DNA from: DATGHS01 sp035307785
GTDB lineage: Bacteria > Planctomycetota > Planctomycetia > Gemmatales > Gemmataceae
Assembly: GCA_035307785.1 (NCBI GenBank)
Contig: DATGHS010000392.1
Location: 1-23,841 of the forward strand
Direction: 5' to 3'
DNA: 23,841 nucleotides
Part shown: positions 1 through 8,393 of the stretch, one piece after another
How the letters are laid out: each line of letters begins with the position of its first letter
How positions within the stretch are numbered: position 1 is the stretch's first letter
Translations under genes and position numbers: made by a program
Notes under the pieces: generated by a model
Database searches by the model: none
Told to the model about the DNA's origin: nothing
Seen by the model: the letters and a program-made list of their open reading frames with translations, nothing else

Positions 1-2120
1 GGAAGGAACCAGAAGCCTGGAGCAGTTTCCGGCAGGCTACCGAAAAGGCAGGCACGGAAGATTACCATCACGGCCACCCGCTAAGAGGGCTCGCGCTGCG
101 CCGCGAGCACAGCTTGACGTTAGATTGGTTCATACCGTTTGTCGACAGGGCGGAGCCCATACTCAACGGGATCACAAATATCTTGGACGATCGGTTTTCG
201 ATAGAAGACCGCGTACGTGCCCAAAACACTTTGAATTTGTATTTTCCGACCGAGCATCTGTTATTCAAGCGAATGGCAGGTGGACCACCTGAGAAGCGCG
301 CCCAAGCATCGCCGCCGCCGACTGATAATCCGACACTCGCGTGGGTCACATCTGACAGCGGATTGCCGACTCGACTCGACGAATTGCTTTTTACTTCGGG
401 ATCGAAGATAGCCCGAAGCGCGATGGCGAGCCAAGCAGCGTGGTGCGCACACGGGACCCGCTCGCGCTGGCGTTTTCCATGGTTAGAATCAGTGCGCCGG
501 GAGTACCTTGAAGCTGCATTGGAGAGCGAGCAGATGCAAGAGTACAGCACCGCAGCGGCCCTGTACCGGCGACTGCTGTTTGCCGCGGCCTTTGAGGAAG
601 ACGCCAAAAAAGCGTCGATGGACCGCAACGTGACATTGAAGGACTTAGCGGGAGTCTACGAGAAAATGGGCCAAGTTGATGCCGCAGACGATTTGTACCG
701 TCTTCTCCAACGAGAACGCGTGAAGTGGAACTACGGTGAGCAACGCAAACCGCGAGCGCTCTACCGTTCCACAAGCGCTGAGATCGATTTACCTCAAACA
801 TGCGAAAAAACATCAGACCTTGCTACCTTCCATCAATTTCCGGCACTGCCGATTCACGATTGCCTAATTGATGCACCGTACCGAGCGATCATTGACGGTG
901 GAGTCTTGTTTTCCGTGCGCGATCAACAGCTTATTTGTCATGATATCAATGGCAAAAAACCATTCTGGACAAAGGAGCTTTACCACGACGCGCTGCAATT
1001 CGCTATTCGCGCCGACATGGTAATCGTCGCCGGCAAGAATGGCATCACTTGCCTTGGCCGAGTCAACGGAGCCATTATCTGGGAAGTCCTCTCCCCCGAT
1101 CCGCAACCAATGCCCGGCAAGAGGCCGCGGCCCATCTTCCGCACGCTGGCCGAGCCGGCGTTGCCGAAGCCGTTTTCGGCCTTCCGTCTCGCTGGCACGC
1201 GCCTATTCATGCTGCAAGGCGGACAGAAGTTGCTGGCCCTCGACGTTGAAGCGGGACGATTCCTCTGGCAGCGCTGGGCCCCGGGGGCGCCGATTTGCGA
1301 TCCCGACGAAGGCGCGGCTTTCACTGAAAATTACATTGCTACAGACGATGTGATCCTGCTGCAAACCACCGCCGGCCGCTACATGGGTGTGGATGCCGTC
1401 ACCGGCAAGGTGCTGTATCAACAGAAGCAGAATTCCGCGCTCTGGACCAGCCCGCCGGTGTTGATTGATAGCCAGCGGGCAGTGCTGCCCTTCGACGCCG
1501 AACACATTGTTTGCATCGAGCTGGCGAGCGGCAAAATCCTCTGGCAGCAACAAATTGCGGGTTGGTCGAGCCTGGCCGGCTCGGCACCTCAGCTACGCCG
1601 CGATGGCTCGCACTTGTTGCTGATGGTCGAACGCAACTTCGGCTATGAACTCGAGCGCTGGGAACTGGAAACCGGCAAGCGCGATCTGCCGCCCATCTTC
1701 CTCGGGCGGGAACGAATCAATCTGGCCAATATCGGCATCACCGCGGAAGGCTATGTCCTCGCGAACAGTAAGTCGGCCAGGGCGTTTTCCCGCGACGACG
1801 GCAAGCTGCTCTGGGAGACGCCGTTGCCCAATAGCAGCGGCCGGGCGTGGCATGCGCAGGCCATCCGCGGCGCGGTGCTCCTTTATCCCGAAGAAGCGCT
1901 GCCCGAACCGGCCGGCCGCTTTCTGTATCCGTGGCCGGCCGCGTATCATGTCTTCATGCGCCGCCAGTTTCCGCTCTTCGTGGTGGATTCGAAATCGGGA
2001 AAGGTGCTGCAGGAGTTTAAGACGCCGGTGCAAGGACCGCGCGCGACCTTGCTGCTCGGGCAAACACAGGCGGCCATCGCGGTGGAAGGATCAATCTGGC
2101 GGCTAAAGGAAACGAAGTGA
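1..2120 (+). CDS. PQQ-like beta-propeller repeat protein, 5' end outside window
   Basis: The reading frame is open from the first full codon at base 3 to the stop at 2118-2120 (705 visible residues), so the gene starts upstream of the window. A TTG at 114 is not a convincing start because coding continues before it. The visible N-terminal third is helical. It contains a TPR-like stretch (YSTAAALYRRLL, then LAGVYEKMGQVDAADDLYR). The C-terminal two thirds hold about eight degenerate blades of the PQQ/BamB type, each ending in motifs such as VNGAIIWEV, EAGRFLWQRW, SGKILWQQQ and DGKLLWETP. Such propellers usually act as scaffolds or, with PQQ, as dehydrogenases; no cofactor ligands can be assigned here. 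The signal peptide, if any, lies outside the window. A MoxR ATPase gene follows 94 bases downstream on the same strand. The family call is firm and the function is unknown. Confidence 0.85.
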   Translation, partial: KEPEAWSSFRQATEKAGTEDYHHGHPLRGLALRREHSLTLDWFIPFVDRAEPILNGITNILDDRFSIEDRVRAQNTLNLYFPTEHLLFKRMAGGPPEKRAQASPPPTDNPTLAWVTSDSGLPTRLDELLFTSGSKIARSAMASQAAWCAHGTRSRWRFPWLESVRREYLEAALESEQMQEYSTAAALYRRLLFAAAFEEDAKKASMDRNVTLKDLAGVYEKMGQVDAADDLYRLLQRERVKWNYGEQRKPRALYRSTSAEIDLPQTCEKTSDLATFHQFPALPIHDCLIDAPYRAIIDGGVLFSVRDQQLICHDINGKKPFWTKELYHDALQFAIRADMVIVAGKNGITCLGRVNGAIIWEVLSPDPQPMPGKRPRPIFRTLAEPALPKPFSAFRLAGTRLFMLQGGQKLLALDVEAGRFLWQRWAPGAPICDPDEGAAFTENYIATDDVILLQTTAGRYMGVDAVTGKVLYQQKQNSALWTSPPVLIDSQRAVLPFDAEHIVCIELASGKILWQQQIAGWSSLAGSAPQLRRDGSHLLLMVERNFGYELERWELETGKRDLPPIFLGRERINLANIGITAEGYVLANSKSARAFSRDDGKLLWETPLPNSSGRAWHAQAIRGAVLLYPEEALPEPAGRFLYPWPAAYHVFMRRQFPLFVVDSKSGKVLQEFKTPVQGPRATLLLGQTQAAIAVEGSIWRLKETK

Positions 2121-2125
2121 ACCAA

Positions 2126-2141
2126 AAGCCGCTTGCGGCTT
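2126..2141. repeat. Short perfect palindrome AAGCCGC-TT-GCGGCTT
   Basis: A 16-base perfect inverted repeat begins 5 bases after the propeller-protein stop codon. Related shorter palindromes occur at 2192-2205 (GCCGC-GA-GCGGC core), just before the moxR Shine-Dalgarno sequence, and at 5290-5305. No T-run follows, so it is a poor intrinsic terminator. A dispersed REP-like palindrome is more likely. Confidence 0.55.
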
Positions 2142-2214
2142 AGCGCTACCTCGCCTAAACGTCGAAATTGAGTTCATTCAGCGCGAACGCAAAGCCGCGA
2201 GCGGCGGAGAAGTT

Positions 2215-3390
<1,176 letters not shown>

Positions 3391-3456
3391 AGAGTGGTGA
3401 GTGGTGAGTGGTCACTTGTAACCACTCACCACTCACCACTCACCACTCACCACTCT
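3391..3456. repeat. Heptamer tandem repeat (ACCACTC)x5 forming an inverted repeat
   Basis: Five consecutive ACCACTC heptamers occupy 3421-3455. The preceding 22 bases (3391-3412, AGAGTGGTGAGTGGTGAGTG and two more) are the reverse complement of 3435-3456, so the tract can fold into a 22-bp hairpin in several registers. It fills almost the whole gap between the MoxR and GNAT genes and starts directly after the MoxR stop codon. It could serve as a terminator or mRNA-stability element, or be a slippage-prone satellite. Confidence 0.85.
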
Positions 3457-3461
3457 CTACC

Positions 3462-4193
3462 ATGCTCGACCACTGGTACTCCTGCATCCGGTTGCCGATG
3501 AGCTTCGAGCAATTCCACCAATTGCCCCGGAACTCCGTTTACAAATACGAATATGTGGCCGGGCATGCCGTCCTGTCTCCGCAGCCGAAAACGCATAACG
3601 GACTGCTGGAGTTGAGACGAATGGACGCGCCCGCTATCGTGCAGACCGGCGAGTGCATCGCCGTACGGGCGCTAGAAGAACGCGATTGGGATCGCTTAAC
3701 TCAGGTTTTCGCGGATGCTTTTCGCCACGTGCAGCCGTTTTCTAGTCTGAGCCAAGAGTTATGCGTACATGCGGCTAAAGAGTGCCTCGACCAGACGCGC
3801 GACGGGGGCGACGGACCGCTGATTCATGAAGCCAGCTTTCTGGCCTGCACCGAGCGCCGTGAAACCATCATCGGCGGGATCTTGATCACGCTGATTCCGG
3901 CCCGACCGGAAGGTGAATGGTGGACCGGCAAATGGCCCGAACCGCCGCCGGCCAATGCGCTGCAGCTGGGGCTCGGCCGGCCACATTTAACGTGGGTGTT
4001 TGTGGGCGATTTGTACGCCGGTCAAGGAATCGGCACGGTGTTGCTCGGCCACGCCGTCAACGCGCTCTTGAAACTCGGCTACCGCGAATTGGCCAGCACT
4101 TTCCTGGTGGGAAACGATTCCAGCACGCTCTGGCACTGGCGCAATGGCTTCAGGCTGGTGCCGTATGCGGGGACTCAAAGACTGCAAAAATGA
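3462..4193 (+). CDS. GNAT-family N-acetyltransferase with Uma2-like leader
   Basis: This predicted acetyl-CoA-dependent N-acetyltransferase has 243 residues. Motif A lies at about residues 177-192 (TWVFVGDLY then GQGIGT, the acetyl-CoA pyrophosphate loop), followed by a helix and LGYRELASTFLVGNDSS, then WHWRNGFR, which matches motif B (N-x4-W..GF). The substrate cannot be told. Residues 13-43 (MSFEQFHQLP then YKYEYVAGHAVLSPQPK) resemble the N-terminus of Uma2/DUF820 proteins, but the nuclease core is absent. The ATG at 3462 is chosen because an earlier in-frame start would translate the heptamer repeat. No Shine-Dalgarno sequence is visible. The stop codon overlaps the next gene by 4 bases (ATGA), suggesting translational coupling. 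Confidence 0.82.
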   Translation: MLDHWYSCIRLPMSFEQFHQLPRNSVYKYEYVAGHAVLSPQPKTHNGLLELRRMDAPAIVQTGECIAVRALEERDWDRLTQVFADAFRHVQPFSSLSQELCVHAAKECLDQTRDGGDGPLIHEASFLACTERRETIIGGILITLIPARPEGEWWTGKWPEPPPANALQLGLGRPHLTWVFVGDLYAGQGIGTVLLGHAVNALLKLGYRELASTFLVGNDSSTLWHWRNGFRLVPYAGTQRLQK

Positions 4194-4465
4194 GCAATCG
4201 TGCTTGGATTTGCGTGCCTTGCCGAAAGTCGTTCCGCCGCGAACAATCAGTGACAGCGCTCAAATGTCCGCATTGCCACAAGCGTTGCGAACGTTTGCAT
4301 TGGAAGATGCGAATTCCATCAGCTAGACGCGCTCGGGTCTGGGACGAATTCTGGGCCAAATACGAAGGGGGAAAGGTGTTAACGGAGCTTCGGCAGAGCG
4401 CGGAATTGGAACTGCTGATTCAGTCAAAAATCAACAAGCAAATGACAAAGCGCCGCAGAACATGA
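4190..4465 (+). CDS. Small zinc-ribbon-like protein of unknown function
   Basis: A 91-residue protein starts at an ATG (4190) that shares ATGA with the stop of the GNAT gene, a classic coupling overlap. It has two cysteine pairs, CVPC near residue 8 and CPHC near residue 26, that would form a zinc ribbon with a basic middle (KSFRRE, KRCERLHWKMR). The C-terminal half is a basic amphipathic helix ending KRRRT. I do not recognise a named family. The coupling, the ordered Cys pairs and the lack of a competing frame support a real gene. It may bind nucleic acid or assist the acetyltransferase, but nothing in the sequence decides this. Confidence 0.6.
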   Translation: MSNRAWICVPCRKSFRREQSVTALKCPHCHKRCERLHWKMRIPSARRARVWDEFWAKYEGGKVLTELRQSAELELLIQSKINKQMTKRRRT

Positions 4466-4472
4466 TGCATTC

Positions 4473-4502
4473 TTGGCGCGATTTCGTCAGCCGAACTATA
4501 AT
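4473..4502 (+). promoter_or_regulatory. Candidate sigma70-type promoter of the MNT/HEPN pair
   Basis: TTGGCG (4473-4478, 4 of 6 to TTGACA) and a perfect TATAAT (4497-4502) are separated by 18 bases. The expected transcription start, 6-7 bases after the -10 box, coincides with the ATG at 4509, which would give a leaderless transcript. No Shine-Dalgarno sequence precedes that ATG, which fits this reading. Confidence 0.45.
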
Positions 4503-4508
4503 TCTCTC

Positions 4509-4946
4509 ATGTCTCGGACGGTGCACCCCAAGACTGACCCCTCGCGTCGCCGGTACTATCATGGCGCCGAGGTCCCCATGCGCGTGATTCGCCGGTTCGC
4601 GCGCGAAGTAGCCGAACGCTTTCAGCCCGACAGAATTATCCTTTTCGGTTCGTATGCTTACGGTACTCCTCATGCCGACAGCGACGTGGATATCTTGGTC
4701 GTCATGCACGCATACAGTCCGCTGAGTAAGGCGGCGCAGATCAGCTTCACCATAGACCCGCCATTTGAGCTAGATATCATCGTTCGCACACCAAACAGCA
4801 TGGCATGGCGGTTGAAGGAAGGCGATTCGTTCGTGCGTGAAATTGTTTCTCAGGGCAAAGTGCTTTATGAAAAGGCTCACGCGGGCGTGGGTAAAAAAAG
4901 CCGAAGCCGATTATCAAGCCGCCCAGGAGCTCAACCGAGGAAATAA
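4509..4946 (+). CDS. MNT-type minimal nucleotidyltransferase (probable antitoxin)
   Basis: This 145-residue protein belongs to the nucleotidyltransferase superfamily of minimal MNT proteins, which in paired modules transfer NMP to and neutralise a HEPN toxin. The core motif LFGSYAYG (G47, S48) is followed by D59-x-D61 (ADSDVDILVV), and a third carboxylate is D89 in FELDIIV, so the catalytic triad is complete. The start at 4509 is chosen for its position 7 bases after a TATAAT box. ATG 4578, just before the conserved MRVIRRFAREV helix, is the alternative. The usual family end is near VLYEK (about residue 122). The remaining 23 residues are basic, low in complexity and lie in the overlap with the HEPN gene, so they may be a neutral read-through tail. 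Confidence 0.8.
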   Translation: MSRTVHPKTDPSRRRYYHGAEVPMRVIRRFAREVAERFQPDRIILFGSYAYGTPHADSDVDILVVMHAYSPLSKAAQISFTIDPPFELDIIVRTPNSMAWRLKEGDSFVREIVSQGKVLYEKAHAGVGKKSRSRLSSRPGAQPRK

Positions 4947-5274
4947 TCTCTTGCATGACCAGACCTGTTTCTTCTGTCAACAAAGCGCTGAGAAGTATTT
5001 GAAAGCATTGATGGAGGAAGTCGGTCTGGCCATTCCGCGTACGCACAATCTACCAAAGCTGGAATCCTTAGTGGCGCACCAATTCAAGTCTCTGTATTCG
5101 CTTCGGCGCGGCTTGGATTTCCTTACGCGCTTTGCGGTAGAAACTCGTTACCCCGGTGAAAGTGCATCCAAGCGGGAAACGTCTGCCGCATTGCGTTGGG
5201 CGAGCCGCGTGCGAACAAAGGTGCGCTCGCTTCTCGGCCTGCCGCTGGAGCCAAAGCGCAAGCCGAAACCGTGA
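4867..5274 (+). CDS. HEPN-domain protein (probable partner of MNT)
   Basis: A 135-residue all-helical HEPN protein of the pfam05168 type. The helix WVKKAEADYQAAQEL is followed by the hallmark CFFCQQSAEKYLKALM and then THNLPKLESL, the pattern of MNT-linked HEPN proteins. Residues R24-x5-H30 fit the general R-x4-6-H RNase pattern of toxic HEPN proteins, but they lie before the hallmark helix, so the match may be chance. The ATG at 4867 starts just before the conserved W. A GTG at 4837 in the same frame would add ten residues. It overlaps the MNT gene by 80 bases in another frame, so expression is probably coupled. It ends 31 bases before the convergent recA stop. An MNT/HEPN toxin-antitoxin role is inferred from the pairing. 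Confidence 0.78.
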   Translation: MKRLTRAWVKKAEADYQAAQELNRGNNLLHDQTCFFCQQSAEKYLKALMEEVGLAIPRTHNLPKLESLVAHQFKSLYSLRRGLDFLTRFAVETRYPGESASKRETSAALRWASRVRTKVRSLLGLPLEPKRKPKP

Positions 5275-5289
5275 GGCTAATTTATTGCC

Positions 5290-5305
5290 AAGCCGCAAGC
5301 GGCGG
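5290..5305. repeat. Short palindrome AAGCCGC-AA-GCGGCGG between convergent genes
   Basis: The GCCGC-AA-GCGGC core (5292-5303) lies in the 31-base gap between the HEPN stop and the recA stop. It is related to the palindromes at 2126-2141 and 2192-2205. It may act as a weak bidirectional terminator, but there is no clear T-run on either side. Confidence 0.4.
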
Positions 5306-6391
5306 TCACTCAGAAGCCGCGGCCGCCGCTCGCCCGCGCCGCGGTGCCACCGGCGCTTCTTCCACCACCGGCGGCTTCTCTTCCTTCAATTCCGCCAGCG
5401 GGGTCATCAATCCGCGCTTCGCCAGAATCTTCTGCCGCAATTCGTCCGCCGCGGCCGGGTTCTCCCGTAGATACTCCTTTGCCTTCTCGCGGCCCTGAAT
5501 TCTGGTGTCGCCGATGATGATCCAGGCGCCGCTCTTTTCAATCAGGCCGTCTTCGCTGGCGAGGTCAATCAGGTCGCCTTCATAGCTAATGCCGCGTTCA
5601 AACATGATGTCAAATTCGGCATTGCGGAACGGTGGGGCGACCTTGTTCTTCACCACCTTCACCTTCACCCGCGAGCCGACCGTCTCTTCGCCGCCTTCTT
5701 TGATGCCGGTGATCTTGCGGATTTCCAGCCGAACCGAGGAGTAGAAGCGCAAGGCCAGGCCGCCCGACGTCGTTTCCGGGTTGCCAAACATCACGCCGAT
5801 CTTCTGGCGAATCTGGTTGATGAACACCATGCAGGTGCGGGTGCGGGCAATGGTAGGGTTCAGGATGCGCAGCGCCTGGCTCATGAGACGGGCTTGCAAG
5901 CCGACGTGCGAATCGCCAATATCGCCCTCCACTTCATTGCGGGGAACCAGCGCGGCCACGGAATCGACAACGATAATATCCACCGCGTTTGACTTCACCA
6001 GCATTTCGGCAATCTTCAGTGCCTCTTCGCCACAGGAAGGCTGGCTGACGAGCAGTTCTTCGAGGTTTACGCCGATGCGCTTGGCCCAGCTCGGGTCGAG
6101 GGCATGCTCGGCATCGATGAATGCGGCCACGCCGCCGGCCTTCTGGGCATTGGCAATCGCATGTAGGGCCACGGTGGTCTTGCCGCTGGCCTCCGGGCCG
6201 TAAATCTCTACCACCCGGCCGCGCGGCAGGCCTTTGCCGCCAAGTGCCACGTCGAGGCTGATCGAGCCGGTGGGAATGCCCTGAATTTCCTGAATGCCGC
6301 CCTCGCCCAACTTCATGATCGCACCCTTGCCGTATTCCTTTTCAATCTGGGCGATGGCGTTTTTGAGTTCCTTGTCGTGGGTTTCGGCCAT
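5306..6391 (-). CDS. recA: RecA recombinase
   Basis: This is a full-length 361-residue RecA. It forms ATP-dependent filaments on single-stranded DNA for homologous recombination and stimulates LexA self-cleavage. The N-terminal helix ends in YGKGAIMKLG. Walker A is GPEASGKTT (65-73), the catalytic Glu is E95 in AEHALDP, Walker B is IIVVD (139-143), and the allosteric Gln of loop L2 is Q193 in INQIRQKIGVMFGNPETTSGG. The C-terminal domain ends in an Ala/Arg-rich tail instead of the acidic tail of E. coli RecA. The usual QPDxGEQAL is QPSCGEEAL here (S119 for Asp), a mild deviation. The start ATG at 6391 gives the standard N-terminus; no strong Shine-Dalgarno sequence is visible. The gene runs against the HEPN gene. 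No recX or cinA lies next to it. Confidence 0.98.
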   Translation of the reverse strand: MAETHDKELKNAIAQIEKEYGKGAIMKLGEGGIQEIQGIPTGSISLDVALGGKGLPRGRVVEIYGPEASGKTTVALHAIANAQKAGGVAAFIDAEHALDPSWAKRIGVNLEELLVSQPSCGEEALKIAEMLVKSNAVDIIVVDSVAALVPRNEVEGDIGDSHVGLQARLMSQALRILNPTIARTRTCMVFINQIRQKIGVMFGNPETTSGGLALRFYSSVRLEIRKITGIKEGGEETVGSRVKVKVVKNKVAPPFRNAEFDIMFERGISYEGDLIDLASEDGLIEKSGAWIIIGDTRIQGREKAKEYLRENPAAADELRQKILAKRGLMTPLAELKEEKPPVVEEAPVAPRRGRAAAAASE

Positions 6392-6425
6392 GGTTTGGGT
6401 TCTCGTGCTGGGATTATGGGGTAGT

Positions 6426-6437
6426 GAACGTTTGTTA
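6426..6437 (-). promoter_or_regulatory. Possible LexA-like operator and -10 box upstream of recA
   Basis: GAAC-GTTT-GTTA (+ strand) matches 7 of 8 arm bases of the Gram-positive-type SOS box GAAC-N4-GTTC. It lies 34 bases upstream of the recA ATG. On the minus strand a CATAAT (5 of 6 to TATAAT) lies closer to the gene at 6412-6417, which would put the box between -35 and -10. No good -35 is seen. The rest of the 301-base gap is taken up mainly by the inverted repeat at 6543-6688. Confidence 0.3.
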
Positions 6438-6542
6438 ATCTACCGGAAAGATCGGCAAAAGCCAAGGTCGGCAGCGAAAATTCTGGGCGGATGATAGGGA
6501 AGCGTCAATTCAGGCAATGGAAAAATCGGTAGATTTTATGAG

Positions 6543-6688
6543 CCCACGGATGAACACGGATTTCATAACACAGATAAACACAGATCAGAAAAAACAAAGA
6601 CGAGAACAAGAAAACTACGCATATTGATTGATGATCTGATTTCTTATCCGTGTAAATCCGTGTTACGAAGTCCGTGTTCATCCGTGGG
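6543..6688. repeat. Imperfect inverted repeat with 49-base arms
   Basis: The left arm (6543-6591, beginning CCCACGGATGAACACGGA) matches the reverse complement of the right arm (6640-6688) along its full 49 bases with a limited number of substitutions and no gaps. A 48-base A-rich spacer separates them. Within the arms the motif ACACGGAT / ACACAGAT recurs. The element lies between the divergently read recA 5' region and the 3' end of the HD-nuclease gene, and stops 4 bases from that gene's stop codon. I recall sequences of this CACGGATGAACACGGAT type as dispersed intergenic repeats in bacterial genomes, but this was not checked. Confidence 0.8.
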
Positions 6689-6692
6689 CATC

Positions 6693-7703
6693 TTAAACCG
6701 ATCTTCCCTTAAACAATTGCCGGTTCAGTACTGGATCGCGCTCAGTGAACGGCCCATCGGACGAATCTTTCGTCAGGCAGCGGATGTACATTTCCAGCTT
6801 CGCGTCCAGATCGTCGGCGTGGTGCAAAATCAACGACTCGGGGATCAGCGGTAACCGCGGCGAGCCCCACTCCGGCAAGTTGAGATGCGAGATGACCAGG
6901 TGCTCGAGCAGTTGCAACAGCTCTGGATTCAGGCCCTCGATCTCTTTCGCGGCATCGCGGATGAGATCGCGGCCGAGGAACAGGTGGCCGAACAGCCGGC
7001 CCGGCACCGTTTGCTGCGCCGGGATGCCGTCGTCGAACTCCGACACGCGGCCGATGTCGTGAAGGATCGCCCCGGCCAGAAGGACATCGCGGTTCAGCGG
7101 CGGTTTCAATTCCGGGTAATGCTGCACATAGCGATCGGCCAGCAGCAGGCAACTCCGCGTGACCGATAGCGTGTGCTCGATCCAGCCGCCGGCAAACGGA
7201 AAAAAATGCCGCTGCGTAGCCGGGATGCGTTTGAGCCGCTCCGCATTGCGTTCGAGCAGCGAGAGCACGAGGGCGCGAAGCCATTCGTCGAGGATAAGCG
7301 TCTCCGCCATCTTGCAGAGTTCCTCGAACATTTCCTCCGGATTGAAGCGCGAGCTTGCGACAAAGTCCAGCGGCTCGAAGCCGTCGGCCCGATCCTCGTC
7401 ATTCACGGGCCGGATCTGCTGAATATCCAGTTGCGGCCCGTAACGCTCGTGCAGGCCAAAGATGGCCCGAATCTTGAAGCATTGGCCTTCCTTCCATTCC
7501 GTTTCGCATTGCTGGTACCACTCGCCGTCGCCCCAGACCATGAATGATGCCGTGCGCACCTTGTCGCGAAACCGGCAGGTGAAGTATGGCTTTCCCTCAC
7601 GCGTAGCACCCTTGCTGCGCTCGGCGAGCAAAGCAAAGAAATCCGCCTGCTGGCCAGGTTCCAGCTCGCCAAGGCGCAAAATCGGCGGCTTGCTGCGGGG
7701 CAT
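6693..7703 (-). CDS. OB-fold/HD-domain 3'-5' exoribonuclease, YhaM-like
   Basis: This 336-residue protein has the YhaM architecture. An N-terminal OB-fold (residues about 5-100, with KPYFTCRFRDKVRTASFMVW and RYGPQLDIQQIRPV) binds nucleic acid. A C-terminal HD metal-dependent phosphohydrolase domain follows: H177 (WIEHT), H215-D216 (ILHDIGR), H240 (FGHLFLG), H268 and H273 (EHLVISH), D297 (HHADDLDAK). All HD ligands are present, so 3'-5' exonuclease activity on RNA or DNA is likely. The ATG at 7703 is preferred. An in-frame ATG at 7799 would add 32 residues without homology, and neither start has a Shine-Dalgarno sequence. The gene lies downstream of the small unknown gene and upstream of recA on the same strand, but long gaps argue against one operon. 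Confidence 0.9.
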   Translation of the reverse strand: MPRSKPPILRLGELEPGQQADFFALLAERSKGATREGKPYFTCRFRDKVRTASFMVWGDGEWYQQCETEWKEGQCFKIRAIFGLHERYGPQLDIQQIRPVNDEDRADGFEPLDFVASSRFNPEEMFEELCKMAETLILDEWLRALVLSLLERNAERLKRIPATQRHFFPFAGGWIEHTLSVTRSCLLLADRYVQHYPELKPPLNRDVLLAGAILHDIGRVSEFDDGIPAQQTVPGRLFGHLFLGRDLIRDAAKEIEGLNPELLQLLEHLVISHLNLPEWGSPRLPLIPESLILHHADDLDAKLEMYIRCLTKDSSDGPFTERDPVLNRQLFKGRSV

Positions 7704-7861
7704 GGGGGTAACCAAGTTATGGACCGCGCTGGGTTTCGGAGTTGAGGATAGTCCGAACAAGCGCTCAAGGCAAACAAAAACATTTTGTAGAGTGTGCATG
7801 GAGATATCGAATCGGGAAGCACGTTACCTGCGCGGTCAAAGCGAGATGCCTAATAGCCAAC

Positions 7862-8308
7862 TTAAGTGAAGGTTCGTTCAAACAACTCCTTCGACCAGGG
7901 ATTGCCGTACGGTCCCACTTTTTCAATTGCCTTGCTGTAGCCGCGTTTTTCGCCGTTCAGAATGAACGCTAAGGGAGCATCATCCCGTAAGACCGCAACT
8001 GACTCTCCATCATCCGACCACAATAGCGACCAGCTGAATTTACCTGGGGCGGAACAAATTGCTTCTGTTGATGCGAAGCCGACGCAAAGGGGTGGCTGGG
8101 TCCCCCGATATTCTTGAACCCGCTCTGGATCAATTGGGTTGCCATGATTAAAGACAAAGGCATCTGCAGCAATTGGTGCGCTTGTCGCGCTATCTGCAGC
8201 GGGTTCGGTGAGGTAAAGCCATGCCGAACACCCGTCATCGTCTATCCAGCAATGCCGACGAGACAAATTGTGGAATTCGGCCAAGTCCGGCGCGCGATCA
8301 GATGCCAT
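7862..8308 (-). CDS. Conserved-looking protein of unknown function
   Basis: A 148-residue soluble protein with no signal peptide or membrane segment. I do not recognise a named family. Visible features are an acidic/aromatic N-terminus (CWIDDDGCSAWLYL), a central RVQEYRGTQPPLCVGFAST segment, and a C-terminal block reading SLLWSDDGESVAVLRDDAPL, then GYSKAI and NPWSKELF. This looks like a single compact domain. The ATG at 8308 is preceded by GGGGA (8317-8321, minus strand) at 8 bases, which supports it over the upstream in-frame ATG at 8350. It lies 158 bases upstream of the HD-nuclease gene and downstream of the ThuA gene on the same strand. Coding is plausible but the function is open. Confidence 0.6.
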   Translation of the reverse strand: MASDRAPDLAEFHNLSRRHCWIDDDGCSAWLYLTEPAADSATSAPIAADAFVFNHGNPIDPERVQEYRGTQPPLCVGFASTEAICSAPGKFSWSLLWSDDGESVAVLRDDAPLAFILNGEKRGYSKAIEKVGPYGNPWSKELFERTFT

Positions 8309-8393
8309 GCTTCTAATCCCCGTAAAGCCCGTCACCTTCGCCAATCGCATTCCCTCGCCTTCGCCACTTCCCTCATGCGCGGCTCTGACAGCC

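Noticed and set aside
114..116. TTG at 114 as start of the propeller protein
   Set aside because: The same frame stays open to base 3 with normal codon use, so the gene begins left of the window.
68..628. Minus-strand frame of 186 residues opposite the propeller gene
   Set aside because: It lies antisense to a well-supported coding frame, has no domain or ribosome-binding site, and is rich in Ser/Arg as expected for a shadow frame.
3421..3455. CRISPR array
   Set aside because: The repeats are directly adjacent 7-base units without spacers; this is a simple tandem repeat.
3408..3461. Earlier in-frame start for the GNAT gene
   Set aside because: It would translate the heptamer repeat (HSPLTTHHSPLS), which is clearly non-coding repeat sequence.
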